NCBI RefSeq assembly: GCF_008014775.2
Contig: NZ_CP144914.1
Location: 1,798,001 to 1,862,000 of the forward strand
Origin: Alkalicoccus halolimnae
GTDB taxonomy: Bacteria; Bacillota; Bacilli; Bacillales; Salisediminibacteriaceae
Direction: 5' to 3'
Length of the DNA: 64,000 bases
In this document: one piece after another, positions 52,244-62,487 of the stretch
Layout of the letters: each line of letters begins with the position of its first letter
Numbering within the stretch: the stretch's first letter is position 1
The notes under the pieces: generated by a model
Seen by the model: the letters and a program-made list of their open reading frames with translations, nothing else
What the model was told of the DNA's origin: nothing
Database searches by the model: none
Program-made: the position numbers and the translations under genes

Positions 52244-55200
52244 ATGAGTGTGAATTTTCTTGTTGGAAAGTCGGGTACTGGCAAAACGTACAGCATACAT
52301 ACGGAGATAATCCGTCATTGCGAAGAAGATCCATCAGGACCGCCTATTATTCTGCTTGTTCCTGAACAGATGACATTTCAGGCTGAAAGAGAAATATTGG
52401 CAAGAGCAGATAAAGCTTTGACAAGGGTTCAGGTACTCAGCTTTCCAAGACTTGCTTACAGAATTCTCCAGGAAGTAGGGGGATTAACGAAAGCACAAAT
52501 TTCAAAGACGGGTATTCATGCTCTGCTTAGGAAGATTATGACAGAAGAAAAGAATCATCTTGTGCTTTATAAAAACGCCTCTACTACCAATGGCTTTATT
52601 GAGCAGCTGGAAAGAATGCTCACAGAGTGTAAACGGTATGAGATGAATGCTTCCAAAATAGAAGAAACGCTGGAAGCACTTGATAAAAATGACAACCCTA
52701 CAGCAGCAGAAAAAAAACTTCAGGGAAAACTTCATGATTTTTCCATTATTCAAAATAAATCGAATGAATATCTCAATGGACTTTTTATAGAGGCAGAAGA
52801 TCTACTCAGAATAACTGCAGATTCCTATCACCAGGCAGAAAAATATATGGAAGCGCAGGTTTTTTTAGATGGATTTCACAGTTTTACTCCGATAGAGGAA
52901 CAGATGGTTCAATCAATTATGAAAGTAAATGACGTTACGATGGCACTCGTCCTTGATAAGCAGCCTTCTGAAAATGAATTGTTGAATCGTTTAGACCTGT
53001 TTTATGAAACCGCTGATACGATGCAGCGCTTCATGCAGTTTTTAAAAAAGGAAGACTTTAATATTTATGTTTCTTTATTTCAGAACCCCCTCAGATTTCA
53101 TACAAAAGGTCTATCTTATTTGGAAGAACATATAGAAAAATTCCCGATTACACCGACACATAGGAATGAAGGAATTTATTTGTGGGAAGCGATCAGCCGC
53201 AGAGCAGAAATAGAGCATACTGCCAGAGAAATAGACCGTCTGGTACGGGAAGAAAATTACCGATATCAGGACATTGCTCTCATGACCCGCAGTACAGATA
53301 AATACCGCAGTTATATTGAAACTATTTTTCCACTTGAAAAGGTCCCTTTTTTTATGGATAGTAAACGATCAGCACTGGATCATCCTCTTTCAGAATTGAT
53401 CAAATCTTCCCTGGAAATAATAGATAAAAATTGGCCGTATGAGGCGGTTTTCAGACTTATAAAAACAGAATTTCTGTTTGAGCATATCGGCGGAAGTGAA
53501 AGAGAAGAAGCCGATTTACTCGAAAATTATGTACTCTCCAGAGGGATAAGAGGCAGACGCTGGTACGATGAAAGAACGTGGGAAATATCAAAAAACAGTG
53601 ATGCGGAAATGAGGCAGTTTGAAAATGAAAAGCTTGATGACCTGCGCAGGAGAATCACTGCACCGCTTCTGGAATTTCAGAACGAAATAAAAAAAGCTGA
53701 GACGATTAAAGATTTTGGGTACGCCTTATACAACTTCATAGAAACAGTACACATTCCTGCAAAACTTCAGCATATGCATGACTATTCAGTTCAGACTGAA
53801 AGACTATCTGAAGCAAGAGAGCATGAACAGATATGGAAAGAAATTATAAAACTGCTTGATGATATCGTTGAAATCAGTGGAAATGAGAAGGTTTCATTGA
53901 AAGTTTTCCGGGAAATGATTGACGCGGGTCTGGAAGGAATGTCTTTTTCCGTCATTCCCCCTGCATTTGATCAGGTATTGATCGCCGATGCAGAGACTTC
54001 CCGCCTGCAGCATATTAAAGCAGTATTTTTAGTAGGCATGAACGATGGAATATTTCCACAAAAACCGGATGAGAGCGGAATACTGTCGGAAGAGGAAAGA
54101 AGTTATATGCTTAAAGCCGGACTCCCGCTGGCACCTGGAGCGGAAAGTCTTCTTATGGGAGAATCCTTTCTTTTTTATCGTGCCGTCTCACAGGCCGGCT
54201 CGCGTCTTTATACATCCTGGGCACTGCAGGATGCAGAAGGGAGCAAGCTTCAGCCTTCCATTTACATCTCCCAGCTTACGGATATGTTTCCAGACGCTCC
54301 CATAGTAACGAAATTTGAATCCCCGCAGGAACATGAAGGAGAAGCTGCGGCCGCCTTTGTAACGAATCCGGATCGTGCTCTCACTTATATGACGGTTCAG
54401 CTTCAGCAGTGGAAGCAGGGATATGCGATTCATCCGGTGTGGTGGCAGGTTTATGACTGGTTTGTCCAGGAAAAATACAGCAGTAAGTTCAGGACTCTCT
54501 TATCAAGCCTTACCTATCGTAATCAGCCGAAGAAGCTGAAAAGAAACCTGTCTAAAAAATTGTACGGCAAAAAGATAAATGCGAGTGTTTCCCGCTTTGA
54601 ACAATTTAATGCCTGTCCATTCTCCCAGTTTGCAAAATATGGGTTAAAGTTAAAGGAACGAGAAACGTTTAAATTAGAAGCTCCGGATATCGGACTGCTC
54701 TTTCATGCGGCTTTAAAAGATGTAACAGAAAAAGTCCGCGAAGAAAAACTGGATTTAACCGAGTTGTCAAAAGCGGAAGTTACCCATTATGCAAACGAAG
54801 TGGTGGAAGCACTGGCTCCCCAAATTCAGCGGGAAATTTTCCACAGTTCGGACAGGTATAAATATATTCTTCATAAATTAAAAGATGTTGTCTCCAGAGC
54901 AGCCTCTATCATGGCGGAGCAGGCTAAGAGGAATGCATTTGTACCTGTAGGACTGGAGTTAGGCTTTGGTCAGGGACAGACTATGCCTCCGCTTACTTTC
55001 ACGCTGGACGACGGAACGATTATGGAAGTTTCCGGAAGAGTTGACAGAGTCGATAAAGCGGATTCCTCCGGAAATGTTTATCTGCGTATCATAGATTATA
55101 AATCAAGTCCTAAAGACTTGAAGCTTGATGAAGTTTATTATGGATTGTCTCTGCAGATGCTTGTATATCTTGACGTAGTCGTTTCTTTTGCGGATCAGTG

Positions 55201-55717
55201 GCTCGGTGTGGAAGCGGATCCGGCAGGAGTCCTTTACTTTCACGTTCATAATCCAATCCTGAAGTCTGATCAGCGTCTTACGCTTGAAGAGATTGAAGAA
55301 GAGCTGTTTAAACAGTTTAAAATGAAAGGGCTGGTCAGTGCTGACAAAAATGTCATAGCAGCTACGGACACGTCTCTGGAGACAGGATGGTCGGACATTG
55401 CTCCGATAAGGCTGAAAAAAGATGGAGAAATAGCTGGAGGCTCAAAGGTTGTAGACCCAGATGATTATAACCTGCTCAGGGAATTTATCCGCAGTCATAT
55501 GGCTGATCTTGGTCAGCGCATTTCTGACGGGGACGTTTCTCTTACTCCATACAGAAAGAAACAGCAGATACCGTGCACATTCTGTTCCTATCAGTCTTTC
55601 TGCCAGTTTGATCCTTCACTGGAAACTAATAATTACCGTATTCTGCAGGAAAAATCAGCGGACGAAGTGCTGGATAAAATAAAGAAAGAAGGTTTTTCTG
55701 ATGGAATGGATACCTAA
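52244..55717 (+). CDS. addB: ATP-dependent helicase-nuclease subunit AddB
   Basis: The 1157-residue protein starts with NFLVGKSGTGKTYSIHTE (ATP-site-like loop) and has helicase-like motifs such as YRYQDIALMTRS. Its C-terminal nuclease has LRIIDYKSSPKD near 948, with an Fe-S cluster from one Cys in FNACPFSQF and three in IPCTFCSYQSFCQFD. With AddA it resects double-strand breaks and recognises Chi, the Gram-positive counterpart of RecBCD. I set the start at 52244 (after GAAGGTATTAGTT) to match AddB N-termini. It overlaps addA by 17 bp. sbcDC, downstream in B. subtilis, is absent. Confidence 0.95.
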   Translation: MSVNFLVGKSGTGKTYSIHTEIIRHCEEDPSGPPIILLVPEQMTFQAEREILARADKALTRVQVLSFPRLAYRILQEVGGLTKAQISKTGIHALLRKIMTEEKNHLVLYKNASTTNGFIEQLERMLTECKRYEMNASKIEETLEALDKNDNPTAAEKKLQGKLHDFSIIQNKSNEYLNGLFIEAEDLLRITADSYHQAEKYMEAQVFLDGFHSFTPIEEQMVQSIMKVNDVTMALVLDKQPSENELLNRLDLFYETADTMQRFMQFLKKEDFNIYVSLFQNPLRFHTKGLSYLEEHIEKFPITPTHRNEGIYLWEAISRRAEIEHTAREIDRLVREENYRYQDIALMTRSTDKYRSYIETIFPLEKVPFFMDSKRSALDHPLSELIKSSLEIIDKNWPYEAVFRLIKTEFLFEHIGGSEREEADLLENYVLSRGIRGRRWYDERTWEISKNSDAEMRQFENEKLDDLRRRITAPLLEFQNEIKKAETIKDFGYALYNFIETVHIPAKLQHMHDYSVQTERLSEAREHEQIWKEIIKLLDDIVEISGNEKVSLKVFREMIDAGLEGMSFSVIPPAFDQVLIADAETSRLQHIKAVFLVGMNDGIFPQKPDESGILSEEERSYMLKAGLPLAPGAESLLMGESFLFYRAVSQAGSRLYTSWALQDAEGSKLQPSIYISQLTDMFPDAPIVTKFESPQEHEGEAAAAFVTNPDRALTYMTVQLQQWKQGYAIHPVWWQVYDWFVQEKYSSKFRTLLSSLTYRNQPKKLKRNLSKKLYGKKINASVSRFEQFNACPFSQFAKYGLKLKERETFKLEAPDIGLLFHAALKDVTEKVREEKLDLTELSKAEVTHYANEVVEALAPQIQREIFHSSDRYKYILHKLKDVVSRAASIMAEQAKRNAFVPVGLELGFGQGQTMPPLTFTLDDGTIMEVSGRVDRVDKADSSGNVYLRIIDYKSSPKDLKLDEVYYGLSLQMLVYLDVVVSFADQWLGVEADPAGVLYFHVHNPILKSDQRLTLEEIEEELFKQFKMKGLVSADKNVIAATDTSLETGWSDIAPIRLKKDGEIAGGSKVVDPDDYNLLREFIRSHMADLGQRISDGDVSLTPYRKKQQIPCTFCSYQSFCQFDPSLETNNYRILQEKSADEVLDKIKKEGFSDGMDT

Positions 55718-58700
55718 GCCCGAGGGCGTTTTCTGGACAGATTCCCAGTGGGAAGCCTTAGCCAGGGAAGAAAAGCCGCTTCTTGTAGCAGCAGCAGCCG
55801 GAAGTGGAAAAACAGCGGTGCTTGTGGAACGTATTATTCGTAAAATAACGGATGAAGAAACTGCTGTGGATTTGAACAGGCTGCTGGTTGTAACTTTTAC
55901 AAATGCAGCTGCAGCGGAAATGAAACAGAGGGTAGGAAAAGCAATAGAGAAAAAAATTACTGAACAGCCGGCTTCTTCACACCTGCGCCGTCAGCTCTCA
56001 CTGTTGCAGCGTGCCGACATTTCCACACTTCATTCTTTTTGTATGCAGGTCATACGTACGTATTACTATGAAGTGGACGTGGATCCTCATTTTCGAATGC
56101 TGGATGAGACAGAAGCTCAGCTTTTAGAAGAGGAAGTGATGGAGGAGATGTTTGAAACTGCTTATGCAGAGGATAAGCAGTTCTATATGCTTGTTGATTA
56201 TTTCACAGGTGACCGGACAGATGAGCAGCTGAAGAAATTGATTCTCGACCTTTATCACTTTTCCCGGTCGCATCCGAATCCTTCAGCCTGGCTGGACAGC
56301 ATTCTTGAAATTTATAATAATGCAGACCAAACTTCCTTTAACTCCCTATCGTGGGTAAAAGAAGCGAAATCCTATATTACCGATTCCCTGAAATCAGCAG
56401 AAGCTGAATATAACCGTGCCCTCGCTGCTGCGCGGGCTCCGGGAGGTCCTTATAAATATGTGGAACTTCTGGAAGAGGAATATGCAAAAATTATAAAAGC
56501 ATCCGCACAAGGAGACTGGGAAGATCTTTATAGTTGTATGCAGGAAATTACGTTTAAAAAAATGCCGTCTATTAAAAAAGCCGATACAGATATAGACAGT
56601 GCTCAAAAAGAGCATGTAAAACTCATCAGGGATAAAATTAAAAAGCAGATCAATGAATTATTTACCGTCTATTTTTCTGCTTCCCCCGCCTTGATCATTG
56701 ATGATATGAAATCGATGGCGCCGGTAATACAGCTGCTTAATAAATACGTGAAAAATTTTTCCGAACAAAATCAGCTTGCTAAACTCGAAAAAAATGCGCT
56801 CCATTTCAGTGATTTAGAACATTACTGTTTGAATATTCTCAGTTTAAAAGGGAATTATTCCAATCCTTCCAATGTTGCGCTGCAGTATCAGGCCCAGCTG
56901 CAGGAAGTATTGATTGATGAATACCAGGATACAAACTTTGTGCAGGAAGCTATACTTATGCTTTTATCAGGAAGAAAAAATTTATTTATGGTAGGAGACG
57001 TTAAACAGTCGATTTATCGATTCAGACTCGCTGAGCCAGGCCTTTTTCTGAATAAATATAAAAATTACGGGAAGGAAGAGGGAGTAAGAATTGATCTTTC
57101 CCAGAATTTTCGAAGTAGAGGCGTGATTATCAATTCAGTAAACTATATCTTTAATCAGATCATGAGTGAGTCTCTTGGGGAACTTGATTATGATGAAGCC
57201 GCATCTTTAAAACAGGGAAACTTCTCATTTCCTGAAAATGACGACAAAAGTTCAAAAATTATTCTGGTCGACCCTGAAAAAGATAAAGTATACGAAGAGG
57301 GCGAAGATGAACTGGAAACGTCTCAGTTGGAAGCAAGAGCCACAGCACAGGAAATCCGCCGTATGATAGATCGAAAATTTTCGGTTTATGATAAAGAAAC
57401 AAATGCTTCCAGACCGGTTAAATACAGAGATATCGTTATTTTAATGCGCTCTATGCCATGGGCGGAAACGATTATCGAAGAATGCAAAAATGCTGAAATA
57501 CCAATATTCGCAGATTCAAGTACAGGATATTTTGAAGCAGTAGAAGTTAAAGTAATGCTCTCTCTTCTGCAGATCATTGATAATCCATACCAGGATATTC
57601 CTTTGGCTTCTGTTTTGCGCTCCCCCATATTTTCCTACACCGAAGATGAACTGACGGAGATAAGACTTTTTGCTGAAGAAGCTGATTTTTATTCAGCTTT
57701 AAAAGAGGCGGCTGCAGCTGACTATCTGTCCACGTCGGATGTTGTACAAAAAATTTCCTCATGGAGGGATGCAGTAAAAACGAAGGGACTTTCGGAATTT
57801 GTCTGGCAGCTTTTTGAAGAAACCGGGTATATCGAATATGTAGGAGGGATGCCGGGAGGAAAACAGCGTCAGGCTAATCTCCGCTCCCTTTATGATCGTG
57901 CCAGAACGTATGAACAGACTTCTTTTCGAGGATTGTTTCGTTTCCTGCGCTTTATTGAAAGAATGCGGGAACGTGGAGATGATCTTGGAAAAGCGCGTGC
58001 CATTGGAGAACAGGAAGATGTTGTTCGTCTGATGACTATTCACAAAAGTAAAGGCCTGGAATTTCCAATTGTCATTATTGCAGGATTAAATAAGCAGTTC
58101 AACATGATGGATTTAAATAATTCTTATCTTAAACATAAGGATATGGGACTGGCCGCCAGATTTATTGATCCTGAAAACAGAGTTTCGTACCCAACTATGT
58201 ATTTTTATGTTGTGAAAGAAAAACTGCGCAGAGAAATGCTTGCCGAAGAAATGCGGATCCTTTATGTGGCCATGACCCGTGCTGAAGAAAAGCTGATTAT
58301 GACTGGAACTGTCAAAGATTTTGACAGTGCTATAAATGGATGGGCTTCCCATCTGGGGGAAAACGGGGTGCCTGAGGAAGTCAGGTCCCGGGCAAAAACA
58401 TATTTTGACTGGATCATGCCTGCTTTATTTAATCATCCTGATGCGGCAGAGACGCTTACTTCAGCAGGTGTTCAGCCCATTAAAACAGATGAAGATGATT
58501 CTTCCTGGTCAATTGAACGCATTCAAGCTTCTGAATTGATCTCTTCAGCTCCTGCAGCCGTCCATCAAAAACAGGAACTGCTTGATAAGGTAGTGTCAGG
58601 ACAAGCAGCAGGGGAAGATACGTCGTATGTCGATCGTAAATTTTCATGGAAGTATCCTCACCGAAAAGCTACAGTAACGGAAGTGAAAAAGTCAGTTACC

Positions 58701-59330
58701 GAGCTGAAAAGATTTGAAGAAGATGCTTACTCTGATAGAAGCTGGGCGCCAAAGGAACCCTCTTTTCAACGCCCGGCTTTCATACAAACCACTTCTCAAT
58801 CCTCTGCTGAGATAGGGACTATTATGCATGCTGTTCTTCAATATATTGATTATCAGGCATCTTCGGAAAAAGAGATTGATATGGAATTGGGGAAAATGCT
58901 GGCGAAAGAGCTCCTTACGACAGAAGAGGCTGATCAGGTGGATAAAAAACAGCTCCTTGATTTTTTAAACTCAGAAACTGGAAATCACTTAAAAAATGCA
59001 CTCTGGATTGAACGAGAAGTGCCATTCACCTATAGTGTGCCTGCATCCCGATTTTATCCGGATTGGGAGGGAGAAGAAGAATTTCTTTTTGTACAGGGAA
59101 TTGTTGACTGTGTTTACAAGAGTCAGGATCGTTCACTTCACATACTCGATTACAAAACGGACAAAATAACAGGTAAATTTAAAGATCATACGAAGGCAGC
59201 TGAATCTGTAAGAGAAAGATATCATTTTCAGCTTTCTCTTTACAGAGAAGCATTGGAATCTGCTTGGGACACACAAATTCAGTCGTGCGGGCTTTATTTA
59301 TTAGAAGGGCGGTTTTACGCTGGGATATAG
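55701..59330 (+). CDS. addA: ATP-dependent helicase-nuclease subunit AddA
   Basis: The 1209-residue UvrD-like helicase has Walker A AAAAGSGKTAVLVERII (near 30), FTNAAAAEM (Ia), VLIDEYQDTN (Walker B, near 408), VGDVKQSIYRFR (III), MTIHKSKGLEFP (V), and LYVAMTRAEEKL (VI). A RecB-type nuclease at the C-terminus has LHILDYKTDK near 1148. It supplies the 3'-5' helicase motor and one nuclease of AddAB. Length is close to Bacillus AddA (1232). It starts inside addB, giving stoichiometric expression, and runs to a bidirectional terminator region. Confidence 0.96.
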   Translation: MEWIPKPEGVFWTDSQWEALAREEKPLLVAAAAGSGKTAVLVERIIRKITDEETAVDLNRLLVVTFTNAAAAEMKQRVGKAIEKKITEQPASSHLRRQLSLLQRADISTLHSFCMQVIRTYYYEVDVDPHFRMLDETEAQLLEEEVMEEMFETAYAEDKQFYMLVDYFTGDRTDEQLKKLILDLYHFSRSHPNPSAWLDSILEIYNNADQTSFNSLSWVKEAKSYITDSLKSAEAEYNRALAAARAPGGPYKYVELLEEEYAKIIKASAQGDWEDLYSCMQEITFKKMPSIKKADTDIDSAQKEHVKLIRDKIKKQINELFTVYFSASPALIIDDMKSMAPVIQLLNKYVKNFSEQNQLAKLEKNALHFSDLEHYCLNILSLKGNYSNPSNVALQYQAQLQEVLIDEYQDTNFVQEAILMLLSGRKNLFMVGDVKQSIYRFRLAEPGLFLNKYKNYGKEEGVRIDLSQNFRSRGVIINSVNYIFNQIMSESLGELDYDEAASLKQGNFSFPENDDKSSKIILVDPEKDKVYEEGEDELETSQLEARATAQEIRRMIDRKFSVYDKETNASRPVKYRDIVILMRSMPWAETIIEECKNAEIPIFADSSTGYFEAVEVKVMLSLLQIIDNPYQDIPLASVLRSPIFSYTEDELTEIRLFAEEADFYSALKEAAAADYLSTSDVVQKISSWRDAVKTKGLSEFVWQLFEETGYIEYVGGMPGGKQRQANLRSLYDRARTYEQTSFRGLFRFLRFIERMRERGDDLGKARAIGEQEDVVRLMTIHKSKGLEFPIVIIAGLNKQFNMMDLNNSYLKHKDMGLAARFIDPENRVSYPTMYFYVVKEKLRREMLAEEMRILYVAMTRAEEKLIMTGTVKDFDSAINGWASHLGENGVPEEVRSRAKTYFDWIMPALFNHPDAAETLTSAGVQPIKTDEDDSSWSIERIQASELISSAPAAVHQKQELLDKVVSGQAAGEDTSYVDRKFSWKYPHRKATVTEVKKSVTELKRFEEDAYSDRSWAPKEPSFQRPAFIQTTSQSSAEIGTIMHAVLQYIDYQASSEKEIDMELGKMLAKELLTTEEADQVDKKQLLDFLNSETGNHLKNALWIEREVPFTYSVPASRFYPDWEGEEEFLFVQGIVDCVYKSQDRSLHILDYKTDKITGKFKDHTKAAESVRERYHFQLSLYREALESAWDTQIQSCGLYLLEGRFYAGI

Positions 59331-59584
59331 AAAGAACTGTTGAATTACTGCAATTATGAAGAATATCTGCAAACAGTACTCAATAACAGACTTGGTTCTT
59401 ACGTATATAAAAGGGATCATTCCTGCTCTTTTATCATTTATAGTCTGCGTCCTCCTTTTAAAAGCCGCAGGAACAGGCATGAGCAGTTTGAGATAATGAG
59501 TTTAATTTAGATTTATTGGAAAATATAGCTTCGTACCTCCAAGTTTGCGTAAGAGCCAAAGACTTTATTTAACACAGCTTATAT

Positions 59585-59622
59585 AAAAAGGATCCGCTGA
59601 TTTAATCAGTGGATCCTTTTTA
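59585..59622. terminator. Bidirectional terminator between addA and ABC-F gene
   Basis: AAAAAGGATCCGCTGATT pairs with AATCAGTGGATCCTTTTT (one G-U). It serves addBA from the left and the convergent ABC-F gene from the right. The 250 bp before it have no gene. Confidence 0.92.
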
Positions 59623-59638
59623 TATTATACAACTGTTA

Positions 59639-61240
59639 TTAAACGTTTGCTTTCATACGTTCCTGGACGTATTCATCATACGTTATTTCTTTGTTGTAAG
59701 CACCTTCGTCCTGGATTTCCACAATTCTGTTGGCCAGTGACTGATTAAACTGGTGGTCGTGGGTAGCGAAAATAAGAGAACCTTTAAAATCGACCAATCC
59801 ATTATTCAATGCTGTAATAGATTCAAGGTCAAGGTGATTCGTCGGTTCATCAAGCAGGAGTACATTCGCACCTGAAAGCATCATTTTAGAGAGCATACAA
59901 CGGACTTTCTCTCCTCCAGAAAGTACTGCTGGACTTTTTTTGGATTCTTCTCCCGAAAAAAGCATTCTTCCGAGAAAACCGCGTATAAACGTTTCAGACT
60001 GATCATCAGGAGAATACTGGCGGAGCCATTCAATCAGGCTCCCTTCTTTGCCACTGAAATAAGCAGAATTATCTTTCGGGAAGTAAGAGCGTGTCGTAGT
60101 TATACCCCATTTGTACGTTCCGCTGTCAGGTTCAATTTCTCCCATTAAAATCTGCATCAGCACAGTTTTAGCCTGTTCATTAGGGCCGGTAAGAGCCACT
60201 TTATCCCCGGGCTGCATAGTGAAACTGACGTTGTTTAAATACGTTTTTCCATCAATGGTTTTGGACAGATTCTCAACTGTTAACAGGTCATTGCCTATTT
60301 CCCGTTCTGGTTTAAAAGCAATATAAGGATATTTTCTTGAGGAAGGTTTGATATCTTCCAAATCAATTTTATCCAACAGTTTTTTTCTGGAAGTCGCCTG
60401 TTTGGATTTAGAGGCATTCGCACTGAATCGGGCCACAAAGGATTTCAGTTCAGCAATTTTTTCCTCTTTTTTCTTATTTCGTTCCTGAGCCATTTTCGAA
60501 GCCAGCTGGCTGGATTCATACCAGAAATCATAATTGCCGACATAAAGCTCAATTTTTCCATAATCGAGGTCAGCTATATGCGTACAGACATTATTTAAAA
60601 AGTGACGATCGTGGGAAACAACGATAACAGTATTCTGAAAATTCATAAGGAAATCCTCGAGCCAATGGATAGCTTCAATATCCAGTCCGTTTGTCGGCTC
60701 ATCGAGAAGGAGAACTTCCGGATTCCCAAATATAGCCTGAGCTAAAAGAACTTTTACTTTGTCACTCTCTGTAAGTTCAGCCATTGTCATGTAATGTTTG
60801 GCATCTTCTATTCCTAGACCCTGAAGAAGGACGGCAGCATCGGATTCTGCTTCATAACCGTTCATTTCTGCAAATTCTCCTTCAAGTTCCGCTGCCCGCA
60901 TGCCGTCTTCGTCGGAGAAATCAGGTTTCATATAAATCTCGTCTTTTTCTTTACGTACTTCGTACATTTTCTGGTGACCCATCATAACTACTTCGAGAAC
61001 CTGTTCTTTTTCGTAGGCGTAATGGTCCTGCTTAAGCACTGCAAGACGGGCGTCCTTAGCTAAAGACACGTTCCCGGACTGAGCATCAATCTCTCCGGAA
61101 AGAATTTTTAGAAAGGTGGATTTACCGGAGCCGTTTGCTCCGATCAAGCCATAGCAGTTGCCCGGCGTGAATTTAATATTAACGTCTTCGAACAACTTCT
61201 GGTCGCCGAAACGTAAGCTTACATTGGAAACTTGCATCAT
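59639..61240 (-). CDS. ykpA: ABC-F ATPase, YkpA/YbiT type
   Basis: The 533-residue protein has two ABC domains and no membrane helices. Domain 1 has GANGSGKST (near 34), LLLDEPTNGLDIEAI (near 183) and VVSHDRHFL. A KKKEEKIAELKSF linker (near 265) follows. Domain 2 has an unusual P-loop, GPNEQAKT (Ala before Lys), then LSGGEK and LLLDEPTNHLDLESI. Position and sequence match Bacillus YkpA. ABC-F proteins act on ribosomes, as translation factors or antibiotic-protection proteins; YbiT-type members are housekeeping. Gly replaces the usual His in the first D-loop region (EPTNGLD). Confidence 0.88.
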   Translation of the reverse strand: MMQVSNVSLRFGDQKLFEDVNIKFTPGNCYGLIGANGSGKSTFLKILSGEIDAQSGNVSLAKDARLAVLKQDHYAYEKEQVLEVVMMGHQKMYEVRKEKDEIYMKPDFSDEDGMRAAELEGEFAEMNGYEAESDAAVLLQGLGIEDAKHYMTMAELTESDKVKVLLAQAIFGNPEVLLLDEPTNGLDIEAIHWLEDFLMNFQNTVIVVSHDRHFLNNVCTHIADLDYGKIELYVGNYDFWYESSQLASKMAQERNKKKEEKIAELKSFVARFSANASKSKQATSRKKLLDKIDLEDIKPSSRKYPYIAFKPEREIGNDLLTVENLSKTIDGKTYLNNVSFTMQPGDKVALTGPNEQAKTVLMQILMGEIEPDSGTYKWGITTTRSYFPKDNSAYFSGKEGSLIEWLRQYSPDDQSETFIRGFLGRMLFSGEESKKSPAVLSGGEKVRCMLSKMMLSGANVLLLDEPTNHLDLESITALNNGLVDFKGSLIFATHDHQFNQSLANRIVEIQDEGAYNKEITYDEYVQERMKANV

Positions 61241-61775
61241 AATTATCTCATCCTCTTCTTAAACATACTGACGAAAATTATAACATCTTTTTAGAAGAAT
61301 TACGAATACAGATGACATTTCATCTTTTCAAAATTATTTCTGTTTCATTCACCCGTAAGTAAGGATGAATGCACCCCGTAAGAATGTGAGTTAAGTAGAT
61401 GTTTTTGTTTCCAAAGCGGGACTTTCCCACAAGGACAGGGGGCACGTGTTCGTATGGATAAACGCCTGTTAGACAAATCCCCGTCCAACAGGGTTTTTAA
61501 TAACTTGTCCGGCTCCGAGCGTGCTTTCCAGAATGTCTCAATATACTTTTTGAAACAACCTCTTCCAAAAAATTCGGGTCACTTATTTTGAAATAGGACA
61601 CTGATCCACCTGCTGAAATTTAGATTTTCGGAATCCATGATGAAAAGGACATAAAAGTAAAATCGATAAAAAAAGGAATTTGACTGTACTCTATAAAGTT
61701 TACTTTAACTATTTTAAGGTAATAGTAAATGAGATCAATGATCAGTAAAAGTAAGCAGAAGAGAGTGATAGCAAG
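61241..61775. other. Long intergenic region with hairpin and possible decayed ORF
   Basis: The 535-bp gap between divergent genes should hold promoters for both. A CCTGTT/AACAGG hairpin followed by GTTTTTA lies at 61468-61502. A 45-codon frame (61454-61591) crosses it, with a GGGGG tract 12 bases upstream of its ATG; I do not call it a gene. The segment 61390-61440 weakly resembles the dispersed repeats. Confidence 0.4.
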
Positions 61776-62369
61776 ATGAACGAACTGCATAACCAATATG
61801 AACACATAAGCCCTATGGAAGAAAAAATCATTTATTTTATTGAAATAGTTACAAGAACGGACCTCAACAGCTCCTGGCATCATTTTGATTTATTGTTTGA
61901 GGACCGCTCGGATGTAATCAACAATAAAGAAGACTTTAAAAAATACCGGAAGTTTCAAGTATATTATAAGCATAAATTATCTTATGAGGGTCATGTTTAC
62001 TGGAAATATCCCGAAAGAGCTGGAGATCGATTATCAGCTGTTATATCTGTAAAATTCGATAAAATCCTTCGGGGTGGGGAGAGCGATTTAATTCAGCAGG
62101 ATATTCAATTTGAAATTGACATGATGGAACATATAACTGAAGAAGGCAATGATTTTTTTATAAAAGAAGTTGAACTTCCTTCTTTTCTTAGTGACTATGA
62201 CAAAAAAAGAATAGCGATCATTTTAAAAAAATGGGGAGTACATCCTCCTTTCAAACTTTCTTTAGAACAAGTCGATCCAGGACAAGTGGAAACTTTTATT
62301 AAATTTCTAATATCTGCTGCGATACTGCTTAAAGCGGGCGGCCAGAGATACAGCACTGCTGAATCATAG
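61776..62369 (+). CDS. Hypothetical protein
   Basis: A 197-residue soluble protein with no recognised motif. It appears alpha/beta, with an acidic middle (FDKILRGGESDLIQQDIQFE) and a helical C-terminal third ending in a mildly hydrophobic IKFLISAAILLKAGG (about 172-186). The ATG follows GAGAGTGATAGCAAG. Clear flanking signals (ribosome site, terminator at 62384) support it as a gene. No function proposed. Confidence 0.7.
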   Translation: MNELHNQYEHISPMEEKIIYFIEIVTRTDLNSSWHHFDLLFEDRSDVINNKEDFKKYRKFQVYYKHKLSYEGHVYWKYPERAGDRLSAVISVKFDKILRGGESDLIQQDIQFEIDMMEHITEEGNDFFIKEVELPSFLSDYDKKRIAIILKKWGVHPPFKLSLEQVDPGQVETFIKFLISAAILLKAGGQRYSTAES

Positions 62370-62383
62370 ACCCGTGCATTTTT

Positions 62384-62416
62384 AAACGCGTTCCATATCC
62401 AGGTGGAACGTGTTTT
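62384..62416 (+). terminator. Terminator after hypothetical gene
   Basis: AAACGCGTTCCA pairs with TGGAACGTGTTTT across an 8-base loop. Confidence 0.85.
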
Positions 62417-62487
62417 AGTTTGTTTGCATGAACAGGGGCCTGTGCGTAAAATATTATACATATACTTAACTAAACAGGAGGCAGCTC

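Noticed and set aside
59639..61240. ABC-F antibiotic-resistance (ARE) protein
   Set aside because: Sequence matches the housekeeping YkpA/YbiT subgroup. The short linker and absence of a leader peptide do not suggest an induced resistance gene.
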